Notes under the pieces: generated by a model | The model's input: only the letters and a program-made list of their open reading frames with translations | Database searches by the model: none | Told to the model about the DNA's origin: nothing | Shown: one piece after another, positions 10,065 to 19,571 of the stretch | Numbering within the stretch: the stretch's first letter is position 1 | Layout of the letters: the number at the start of each line of letters is the position of its first letter | NCBI GenBank assembly: GCA_000320545.1 | Contig: ADNK01003117.1 | Coordinates: 10,001 to 33,758 of the forward strand | DNA length: 23,758 bases | From: Bigelowiella natans CCMP2755 | Lineage: Eukaryota > Cercozoa > Chlorarachniophyceae | Direction of reading: 5' to 3' | Position numbers and translations under genes: made by a program

Positions 10065-10650
10065 ATGGGGAAGGATACTATGGAGCCTAATAAAAAAATG
10101 GAAGAGGACAACGGCGCTGGTGAAGCGACAGTCAATAGCAGCTTAGGCGGAGGGGGTCAAATGCGAGTAGGAAGCGGCCGAAAACGGGCCGTCATTCCTT
10201 CCGGTACCGTAAAAGTGCGAACAGACAACCTTCTCGAACCGCAGAGAGGCGCGGCCGCCGACTCTACAGACAAGAAGCAAATATCTTCTCACTCTCAGAG
10301 GTATATAATGAACTGGCGACGCTAAATCGCTGATTGGACGTGCATTGATACGTCTGCCCCTCCGCTGAGCAAAATATATCTCAGGAGGATGAAGCGTCCA
10401 GTACCAGGCTCTTTCTCTATCAGAGCCAAAACGTAATGCTGCGAAATCTTTATTAAGTTGCAATTGTGATATCTATTGAGAGGGCTCGAGTTAATATTTA
10501 ACGATTGTGTTCTCATTGACGATTCGTTTATCAGCAGTGGAGACGCCAAGAGGCAGTCGGCTGCTGCTACGATAGCATCTGCTGCGGCGGCGGACAACGA
10601 GCCTCTTAAATACGGAAAGGAACCCGATCCGCTCTATGACGATAAACTAG

Positions 10651-10691
<41 letters not shown>

Positions 10692-11884
10692 GTCAGAGCC
10701 GATACTCATCATCTTATCGTTTCGCCCCTCAGGATGATAATGACCAAAAATGGGTGCAAGACCGCTACCTTCCTCACACAGAACGGACATCGGACGCTGT
10801 GCTAAACTGCCCGGTACTGAAGCCTAGAAAGATGCGTGTGCGTGGGTGGTGGTTGCATTTTTGAATTGCTACACTGCTGCAAAGGGCCTTTCTCTTCAGT
10901 GTATAATTGCTACTCAACCATAGGCGTGTTTCACCGTGCTCTCTTTCGACTGCCAACGGTAATCCCACTGCGTTTGTGATGAAGTCGGTTTGGGGCCAGG
11001 AAGCAAAGCCTCGAAACCAAACTCTCTTGGAGAAGAAAGATGACTGGCGGCGGTGATTCTCTAATTATGTGTTGATGGTGTGTTGGGGTTTGTTTTATAT
11101 ATTTGCAGGCATTCGTATTATCCCAACCAATATCGGGCGATGTTTGTGCAAAACTGCAAAGTACGATGATGCGTGATGAGCATGGCATTACCACTACGTC
11201 GAAGACGATGATAGTAATGGTGGCGGTTAGGATGACAGCCGTCTCCACCTATTACCTATCTATATCTATCTCCTTGACCCGGGCGAGCGTGTTGTGCCCA
11301 TCATCATATTCATCGCGCGCGTTTGCTCGATAGGTGATGCTGAAGCAAACCACTCGTCCTGTGAAAGGAGACTCCGATCCGAATGCAATCTACCATCAAG
11401 GTGGTGAGAAGAAAACGCGTCCTGTTTCATATCTCCCTGGCCTATCTAGTTTTCCCGCTGTATTTCCGCTCGGATATTTTATGTGAATATATGAAAATGG
11501 TGCAGAGAAGTCTCAATTTGGCCTCGGCCCGTCGACATGAAACAAGATAATGGTGTCGCGCCGTGGCACGAGATCTACAAAAATCTGCTTGTTTATAGTA
11601 TAGTTCATGTTTCACGATTCCAAAGTGCGCTTTCTAGGCTTCACTGCTTGATAAACTACGATTTGTCTAACCTAACGATGTCTTCTGCACTACCTCCTCT
11701 CCGCGTTTGTTTGGCTATCCCGTCACCCATTCTTTTAGTGCATTGTGCGAAATGTGATCTATACGTCGCGGTGAGGGACATGGAGGAAATATACCATTTC
11801 TTCAACGTGCTCCCAAGGTCGGCAGCAGTTGTAATGCGTGTAACACTTGCTGGCTATCAGTGTCGTTCGTGTGTGCCTTCTTGA
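10065..11884 (+). CDS. EAPP: EAPP (E2F-associated phosphoprotein) homologue
   Basis: Predicted exons: 10065-10300, 10538-10649, 10733-10813, 10924-10958, 11109-11160, 11334-11400, 11739-11884. Every junction keeps phase; the product is 242 aa. Residues from about 113 follow the conserved EAPP C-terminal region: DPLYDDKLDDNDQKWV, SDAVLNCPACF, FDCQRH, QYRAMFVQNC, IYHQVHCAKC, YHFFNVL. The CPAC and CAKC pairs suggest a zinc ribbon. The position of a third cysteine in the human CPACxxxxCxxC stretch is serine here. Human EAPP is nuclear and binds activating E2Fs. Two exons are very short (35 and 52 nt), and intron 2 (83 nt) is mostly a (TA)n run. The N-terminal half is hydrophilic but weakly conserved. 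EAPP proteins usually have a longer acidic N-terminus, so an unseen upstream exon is possible. The last 20 or so residues after NVLP are uncertain. Confidence 0.88.
10653..10689. repeat. (TA)n microsatellite in EAPP intron 2
   Basis: An uninterrupted TA run of about 37 nt starts three bases after the GT of the donor at 10650 and fills almost half of an 83-nt intron. Poly-Ile/Tyr frames over it are products of the repeat. Confidence 0.9.
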
Positions 11885-12420
11885 TAGTGTAGTCATGTGC
11901 TTATTTGCAGAAAATCCGAATTCGTTCTTCTAATGTTTGCCCGTTGTCGTTTGTCTAACACGTGTGCCTTCTGGTATTCTGATGTTATCAATTAAATCCA
12001 AATCTCAGTGAAAACTCTGGGGACAAGAATGCCAAAAAGGCGAAGGTGGGCAGTGCCTACAGAGGCGAACAACAGCATCTAGTTACATCCATGTGTGTTT
12101 CTCAGTGTATATTGTGCCGCAAACTAACAATGTCGTTTCTCCTAACTTTGAATACACCAGAAGAAGATTCCTAAGCGTCAAATTTGAGCGCTCGACCGAA
12201 GAAATGTAATGGAAAACCAGAAAATTCGCGACGTTTTTGATACGGTGACATCGAATGATTGATATCTACGGCTGATAGCACCTAATGGCGTAGCCATTAT
12301 TGACAGCGAGCGTAATGACATTCTGACATTATGCCAAATTTAATTGCTTTCATTTATTCCCTTATTGATAACCACCCCAAAACTATTCTCAATCGCCCAC
12401 ACTGCGCTATTATTCAGACG

Positions 12421-12466
<46 letters not shown>

Positions 12467-13373
12467 ACTATGTTATAATATTCTAGGCTTGACCTTTTTT
12501 TCGCAGCGTATCTGCATTGATTGACAATGAATTCACGTGTACATGATTCAGCCAGGGTCCGATACAGACTTAATTTACATATAGCGCTTATAGAGTATGA
12601 ACGTACATGTACGTGCACGCACAGCACAGCTTCTTAGTACAATAATAACAACGGATGGCAATATTTTGATAAGCTCGGCTAGCCGGTCATGACAACAACG
12701 TGATGCTTTGAGGCATTGCTTGGACTAAGCACGACTAGTCATGCAAAGCTACGCAAGTTGTGCAAAGGAGTAATGCAACAACAACATGTTGGGCGTTCTC
12801 TTTGGTACACACTGGCCGCTGCGTCTAGACACGCGCTCACGTTGCGCTACGCGACGCACGCTACTGATACCGTGTAAGCAAGCACCATGTTGTTCTACAC
12901 AAAGATTACTGCCATGATGAACAAGGTTTATCGCTATCGGACACAAGCTTGACCTCGATTTATTAATTCTAAGTTAAAAAAGGGGTTGTGCCGTTTAAGA
13001 AGCCTTCTGCTACTTGATTGCATTCTTGTTTCCGAATAGGTCTTCTATACTTCAGGAGAAACTGTCGTCTTTTTCCTTGCAGCTGCACGATTTCCCAAGG
13101 CTAGGCACTTTCCTTCTCAACAGTTCTAAGTCGTGATTGCCAGTACGTTGCATGGGGGGAAACAAATAAGAACAAAGCCGGACAAGACAAGAAGCTGTGA
13201 GATAGAATAGAATATATGTGTTCTCCATTGATACCACGATTTTGATATCCACAAGGTTGACTCTCTTGGCGGTAGTTTTGAAAAAAATCGCTAAGCTTTG
13301 TGAGCAGCATCATGTCATGGTGGTGTGTTTGTCCATACGTTTGTGCGTGTGTGTAGGTCTATTTGCGCAACAT
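11885..13373. other. Intergenic DNA between convergent EAPP and GPCR genes
   Basis: No coding stretch is supported on either strand. A frame that includes the (TA)n run at 12423-12462 is spurious. The rest holds both genes' 3' flanks and scattered short frames without motifs. Because AAGAAAG at the GPCR stop is followed by GTAAATG, a further small GPCR exon downstream of 13374 cannot be excluded. Confidence 0.55.
12423..12462. repeat. (TA)n microsatellite
   Basis: A perfect TA run of about 40 nt in intergenic DNA between the EAPP and GPCR genes. Confidence 0.9.
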
Positions 13374-14926
13374 TTACCTTTCTTGATCTGTTATCAAACC
13401 TTTTTGGTCTAACGGCTGAAACAAGTCTTCTTTCAGAGAGAGCCGTCCGAAAACGGAGCCCATTAGTCCTCTCACCTGGAATAAAAATCGTGTTCCATTG
13501 AGGGAAGAAATGTGAAAGAACGGAATAGTTTTGCCCGCAGCATTTCAATCAGTACCTCTCTTCTCACCATCGGATTATTGGCGAATATCAACATGTCGAG
13601 GAAGCCTAGAAGGGTCTCAGTTGACGCTTCCATCATCATAAGATAGAAAGGTGAAGTCCCAAACGCCTGAGTTGCATATGTGGAGAAGATCGGCTTCATC
13701 AATCTATCGAAACAGCCAGCGACTGAGCTGAGATGTTCAAAAGGTGCCGGAAAAACAACCTGGTAGATGCGATTCACAGTACCAAAGAGTAGGATAAAAA
13801 TGAGCGCGCTTGGATATAGCCTTAAGATCTCCCACACCTTGCGCAGACCTTCGAAGTTTCGGTCGTCAGCCTTTCAAAGATAGAACAATTAAGACGGCGC
13901 AATTCCCAGTATGTTACAGGCCATATCGCTAAGGTTCGAGCTCACGCAAACACTCTTTCTCACGATGGTAATGGCGAAGTCCCTCTTTCCGAAAATGATT
14001 GACGCTCTATGCCTCATTGATACCGATGGAGACAGAAGGAGACACGAGATCAATTCTACTGCTGCGCCATTATCATGACTTTAAGTATGATTCGCTACTA
14101 CTCTCGAAATTAGATTTTATGATGCTACTACAAAACGCTACTACATGTCTCTTACCACAGTTGAGAGAGTGGAGAAGACTTTCCAGTAGACAAATAATAA
14201 ATAAAAGGTCACAAGCCAGGCCCATATGTAATATGCAAACATCCTTATTATTTCGAGCGATTCTCCGTCACCGCTCTTCACCCAGCACCAAATTCCAGAG
14301 TGCCCGTACGCATTGAAGAAAAATGGCATCACAGAGGGCAGGATAGGTCCAATTTGGCAGAAACAGAAGTATCTGATTGCAGGTAGATGGCCTCGGGTCA
14401 GGAAAAACACCCCACCATATACATGTATATCGTGCGAAATTCGGTTTCAACAATACATCTCTCCTCTATCTTGTGACTTACATGCAAATGAGTCTGTTGT
14501 TCAGAGGCGCGGAACGAAGGTTCAGCGCAGATTCGACAGCAATGTGCATTGTGCATGCTGCTGCTGCTGTCCACATCATCGAGGATATGTCGAAGTAGCC
14601 AAGGGCAAAGGCCTGTGGGAACAGTTGAGATACGTCAGCGTTAGCAACCAGGAAACGAAGCAACGGCTTGTGCTTCTTGGGACTACCTGCGTTTGGCATT
14701 CATACCCGCCCTCAGGCTTGAAAATCGTGACCGGATTCATGAGGTAGAATATACTGGATGTGATGTCGTTGAGGGTGATGAAGAACACGAGGCGGAAGGA
14801 AAAAACACGCCTCAGCTTCGGGATCAGAGCGAAGCACGTCAGCGTAAACAGGGCTCCAACCAAGCTCAGGGAAGCACATGTAACCACGATTGTCACAGTC
14901 AACTCCTTTTGCTCGTGGTCCATCAT
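13374..14926 (-). CDS. cAMP-receptor-like seven-helix GPCR
   Basis: Predicted exons in transcript order: 14926-14687, 14612-14482, 14372-14156, 13870-13556, 13475-13374; introns 74, 109, 285 and 80 nt. Phases agree and give 334 aa. Seven hydrophobic segments fall near residues 9-33, 41-63, 81-105, 124-143, 163-190, 213-233 and 270-292. Family signs of the Dictyostelium cAMP receptor (class E) group: ECQTQ before TM3, YGHSGIWCWVK between TM4 and TM5 (Cys153, likely disulfide with Cys77), YPSALIF with NRIYQ in TM6, and NNPMVRRE after TM7. The C-tail (about 35 residues) is short compared with Dictyostelium cAR1, with few serines for receptor desensitisation. The ligand cannot be told; many cAR-like receptors do not bind cAMP. 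It is divergent from the GALC-like gene, 491 bp apart. The first of two consecutive ATGs was chosen. Confidence 0.87.
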
Positions 14927-15417
14927 AGTCCCCTCCCTCCACTGGCGGCCCCGTGCAGAGGATTAGCGCAGCAGTGGATTTTTGGCCGCAGCAGGACGTC
15001 GAATACTAGATCTAGACCCACCAGTGTAGAGCTGGAATGACTGCTTCGCTGCTGTTTACATCCGTGCACGACCGACGTGCGATCACGTAACTCTAGAAAT
15101 AATACGAAATACTCGTAGATCTATGTGCAATATGCAGACCTGATCTTAACCTTGTTAAATTTTAGATCTAGATCTACTGGACGATCTTCCACACAAAAAC
15201 AGTACAAAAACGAGAGAAAGTGCCTGCTCTGTCACAGGGTATGCAGAGTTGAGACTTGATGCGGTTTTCATCTAAGAATACCGATTTAAGCTTGTCGCAC
15301 ATCGAAGAGCGACCTGTAAATCCGGGCAACCGCACCTCACATACCCCTCTGTTACTCCACGTTTCTGCGCAGTTGGGCACAGCGGGCGGCATGGCAAACC
15401 TCATCTCCCAGATCAAC
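14927..15417. promoter_or_regulatory. Divergent intergenic region between GPCR and GALC-like genes
   Basis: This 491-bp interval must hold the promoters of both genes, with starts facing away from each other. It contains AGATCTAGATCTA-type palindromes near 15007-15014 and 15163-15176. An in-frame ATG at 15391, also in good context, would lengthen the GALC-like protein by nine residues. No specific factor site is identified. Confidence 0.45.
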
Positions 15418-18400
15418 ATGGATAGCCTTTGCTATTCTTCAGGGCAGGCATGGGGCCTTGTGCTACTGGCGTTCCTCTCCTGCGCATGGAACACGGCATC
15501 TGCTGCGACCATTCAGCTGGATCGCAACGGAGCGAATCGCGTGTTTGACGGCATTGGTGCTATCTCCGGCGGCGGGGCTACGTCCCGGCTCCTGGTGGAC
15601 TATCCAGAGAGAGAGAGGGCGCAGATTTTGGACTTTTTGTTCAAGCCTCAATTCGGCGCTTCCTTGCACTTGCTGAAAGTCGAGATTGGCGGAGATTCCC
15701 AGTCCACTGATGGCTGCGAGAGCTCACATATGCATAGCCAGGATGACTTGGATCTCACACGTGGATACGAGTGGTAAGTGATATACCCCACATGAAGTTT
15801 ATCGCGTTGCTGATCTACCCCACGCACTAACTACGACTTCATCCTTTACATTCATCATCAACAACATCAACATCATCATCATCATTGTCAATATCGTCCA
15901 AAAGGTGGCTGATGAAAGAAGCAAAGGCCAGAAATCCTGACATAAAGCTTTACGGTCTTCCTTGGGCCTTTCCGGGTTGGGTTTCAAACTCAACTGAGTT
16001 CCCTTACTCCAAGCCAGAACGCATCGCGAATTACACTGTTAACTGGGTGGAGGGTGCAAAGAAGCTCCATGGTCTAGATATTGATTTCTTGGGCATTTGG
16101 AACGAGCGACCTTCTGACGCTACTTACGTCATGACTCTCCGTAAAATGCTCGATGCCCGCGGGTTTCCCAACACGCGCATTGTGGTCGCGGACGGCGGGC
16201 TGGACGTATGCAAAGACTTGGCAACGGATCCTGAGTAAGCGAAGATTCCAATGCCCCAGAGAACCTTTTGATATTTATCTTCTGAACACTCTTCTATCTT
16301 GTCTTGTCACGACCTCCTGTCCTCACGGCATTATCTTTATTCTATTTCAGCTACAAACGTGCTGTGGATGTTCTCGGTTTCCACTACCCAAAAGAGGACG
16401 ATGGAGGATGGCCAGCATGCAAGGAGCTCAACTTGCCGATGTGGGCCTCCGAAGAGAGTTCCAGTTACGACGATGAGAACGGGGCTCAGTGCTGGTCGCG
16501 CGTTCTCAACGCCCATTTTGTCCTGAACAACATCACCAGGTACTTTGCATGATGAGTCAGGCATGCTTTTGCTTTGCGAAACGTGTTGCCCTCTCCTTCT
16601 ACCCATGTCTTGTATCTTTCGTATCTTTCGATTCCATTCTATTCGCGAAAATCTGCGCCCGTCCTGAAATATTGGGTTGCTCTCAGCTCCATTATGTGGA
16701 ACCTTGTCGGCTCCTACTTCCACGGCACCATGTGGTATGCCTCGTCGTTGATGACTGCTGTCGAGCCCTGGTCAGGCCACTACGACGTCGCGCCTGTTGT
16801 ATGGGCAACTGCACACATCACACAGTTCACCCAAATCGGGTGGAAATATCTTGACGTAGGCTCGGGGAGTGGTCAATTTTCCAAGGGGGGCTACTACGTC
16901 ACGATGATCGACGCCGACACGCGTAACTTCACGTTGAATGCGGTCAAAGTTGCAGAGAATCACGCCTTCTGCACGCGACCCGCGCTACCTCGAGAAGACG
17001 TGACCCCGGTAGAGACAGAAAACATCAAGTTCGTGCTAGCGGACAGCTTCAAAGAATGGCTGCCGATGACGCTGTACGTCTGGCGTTCCAACTTCGATAT
17101 TGCTGCGGGCATCTCCAAGACTGAATTTGTGAAAGAGCGTGCGATTGAGCTGACGGCTACTTCGCAATCCTTCGAGCTGGAGATCAACGTTGGCGATGTC
17201 GTGACAGTCAGTACGATCGGGAATGCGAAGAAAGGAGTAACGAGGAAGTCGCCCCCCTCCCAACCTCAGTTTCCGCTGCCTTATTCAAGTGGATTCGAGC
17301 AAGTTGCCGTGGCGCAGGAGGGAGAGTATTGGACGGATCAAATCGGGGTAAGTAATAGCTTGGTCAATGTATTTTGCAGATCTTTTTAGATGAAACGGCA
17401 ATGGAAAGGCATGATGCATCGAGATCAACCAACGCGTTAAAGTAGTCAAATTCGAACACGATAGCCCGTATTTATGGAAGGGGGTATGATGATAATGTTG
17501 TTTTTTAAAAACAGTGAATGATGATAGCATAGGTGAGGATGATTGCCGGCCCGAACGTTCGTTACTGATTGCCCTGTCTGCCTTTTTGTTGCTGCTGTGG
17601 TGTTTTGGCGGTCACGGCATCACACTCAACAGATTTTCGAAGTGCATGCTGAACTGCCTGGCACTGGAAATGGAAAGGCGAATAAAGTTATGAGACAAAT
17701 GGTACCGGCAACTCCTATCGGATGGAAGGACCACGGCAGCCGCGGGCCCATTAGTGTGATTGGCATGCTCGAATGGCAGGATATCGCCATCTCTGCCCGC
17801 TTCAAAATTCCAACCCAATCTCACAGCAGAAACCATGTTGCAAGAGCAGCGTGCCTCTCCACGCGCACTGACCAGACATGGTCCCAAGGCGTTGTATTCT
17901 GCTATGCTACCGAAGATGGAAGCTGGAGCGTCACGTCGGAAGGGCCTCTACTTAATGGCACCTTTACCCCTTCAACGAAGGTGTACGCATCAGGGAAGAA
18001 CAAGACCGTAAAGCAGGGCGAATGGATCTCGATGAGCCTCGAAACCTCCGAAAATGGCGGTGCTGCGGGGCATGTTAACGGGCGGGCACTATTCAGCAAC
18101 CTGTCCGTGCGTGCTGTCGACTTTGGATTCGCTGCTATTGGCTGCAATGACTGGTTCGGCCTCCAAGTCGATGACGTGAAAATCACCACTGTTGGCGATG
18201 AAAAGGAGAAGAAGAATAGTAGCTTGGGCAGTGCTAAGGCTGGCGATACGGTTGGGGTCGCACCTTGCCCTCGCAACGGGGAATTGAGCGAGGCATCCAC
18301 CTGGGAGCTTCTCTCCAGCTGGCAGATGCGACACGTCGCTTCTGGTTTGTGTGCTGAGATCGAGGCTCTGAAATCTGGAAGCAAAGTCTTTCTGGCCGAA

Positions 18401-18700
18401 TGTGCACGGAGGGAGGAGAGAAATAACGGCGGAGCGTTGCAGATGCAGCAGTTCTGGAACGACTACACCAGAATTAGAAATAATCCGGCATCAATCCTCA
18501 TTGGAGCCAACCCTGATGCCACGAAGCTGCAGCTGGCTGGATCGCTTGATGGAACACTCTTTGTGGCTGAAGACGACGTGGACAAAGCTGCCGCTCAATG
18601 GTCGACATGGACGTACTTCCCAAACACCAGGCAAATCCGAAATATGTATACCGCACAGGAAGGATTTGGGGACCAGGTGTTCTGTGTTCAGACACTTTAG
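15418..18700 (+). CDS. GALC: Galactocerebrosidase (GH59, GALC-like) with C-terminal extension
   Basis: Predicted exons: 15418-15773, 15905-16234, 16351-16539, 16687-17347, 17633-18700; introns 131, 116, 147 and 285 nt with consensus sites. Phases agree and give 867 aa. A signal peptide (residues 1-29, h-region [12 protein letters not shown]) precedes the GH59 TIM barrel, which starts at [20 protein letters not shown]. The acid/base Glu186 lies in GIWNER and the nucleophile Glu263 in MWASEE, matching human Glu182 and Glu258 in spacing. Other conserved stretches are [24 protein letters not shown] and, in the C-terminal lectin-like domain, [11 protein letters not shown]. The expected reaction is release of galactose from galactosylceramide or similar galactolipids in a lysosome-like compartment or outside the cell. 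The protein exceeds human GALC (about 685 aa) by a domain at residues about 705-867. That domain has [15 protein letters not shown] and a QFW triplet and resembles a ricin-B-type carbohydrate-binding trefoil. Start 15418 gives the best signal peptide; 15391 is possible. Confidence 0.93.
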
Positions 18701-19198
18701 CAATGCCAAGCTAGCCTGTTTCTTGATGATTTATCGCATCTGATGCAATGATGTCAATGCATGTTTTGCGCATGCTGTTACTTTTGGGAAAATGTTCAGT
18801 GTCATCAAGCAGACGAACACCAAGCTAGCAAGAAGTGTGTGCATGCGGCGCTTGCGCATGCAAGCATGCATTCAGTTGTCAAGCAGGTCGGCGCGAGCCA
18901 TCGATTTGATCTGAGGCGGGTTTATGATGGTGGCTGGTATGGCGATTCCCCTCTACCGTATCGGATGAGAGAATGAAGGCGCAAATAGGCTTAATATGCG
19001 TAACTGCTGTTTTCATTCTAATATGCGGCACTCGCACGCTCTCTCATTCTGCTGTAGCGGTCTAGCAGCTTTCGTGCCTGGCCTTGGTACTCTCACTCCT
19101 ACGATATATTTGAATAACCACCAAGTCTACAATTTGCTGTTGATCATCGAACAACGAATGCGGCGAAACACAGCACCTGTTTTCTCGTTGTTATGAAG

Positions 19199-19249
19199 GT
19201 TATTGATAATCCGTGGGATAAGCATGGCGCAGAGGGCCTGGTTCTGTAC
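19199..19249 (+). pseudogene. Duplicated fragment of a GPATCH3-like exon
   Basis: This segment reads VIDNPWDKHGAEGLVLY and matches the minus-strand exon at 6756-6709 of the GPATCH3-like gene (VDNPWDKHGAEGLVLY). The two copies differ by four base changes, all synonymous (CCA/CCG, GAC/GAT, TTG/CTG, GTG/GTT), and one inserted codon (ATT). Similarity extends a little upstream (TGTTTTCTC, then GTTRTGAAG) into what is intron in the intact gene. It stops abruptly after the Tyr codon, and a stop follows eight codons later. No other GPATCH3-like exon is seen nearby, so this is best called an exon fragment of a duplicated or decayed copy. Confidence 0.75.
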
Positions 19250-19325
19250 CTCCACCAGGGAGAGTCACAGTGAGCCTGTAGGTTGAAGAACCACCCCATT
19301 CTTGTCCCTCCACTCGGGTGGCGGA

Positions 19326-19343
19326 CAGTTCAACATTGAACTG
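19326..19343. repeat. Short perfect palindrome CAGTTCAA-CA-TTGAACTG
   Basis: Two 8-nt arms flank a 2-nt centre upstream of the GxGYxYP gene. A related TTGAACATTGAAC string occurs near 3568-3580. It could be a dimeric-factor site or a repeat remnant. Confidence 0.5.
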
Positions 19344-19571
19344 TGCATTGATCAAGATGTAAGATTCGTGTTGGTTCACAATGCAAGTGTGTTGGGAATA
19401 TTTCCCACAACATTGACAAATAATGGGCCAAATTCAGGATAAGTGCACAGAATGTGGTCCGACGAGCTCCGTTCTTCTATATGTTTGTTGAAAAATTAGA
19501 TGTTTTCAGGTGCAATTATTATCTAAATCAGATCTTGGTGGTAGTACTTGGAGGCGGTACTCGCAGATCCC

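Larger units (their letters stand above)
18701..19571. other. Intergenic DNA between GALC-like and GxGYxYP genes
   Basis: It contains a GPATCH3-like exon fragment (19199-19249) and a near-perfect palindrome (19326-19343), and otherwise no coding signal. CATGCGC/GCATGC-type repeats occur at 18835-18870. The right end must contain the promoter and leader of the GxGYxYP gene. Confidence 0.55.

Noticed and set aside
12340-12627. Minus-strand frame containing repeated Tyr-Ile
   Set aside because: It is produced by the (TA)n microsatellite at 12423-12462.
17348-17632. Plus-strand start at 17543 giving a separate downstream gene
   Set aside because: The first 30 codons of that frame are intron. 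The acceptor at 17631-17632 joins exon 17633-18700 to the GALC-like gene at phase 0 and the homology is continuous.
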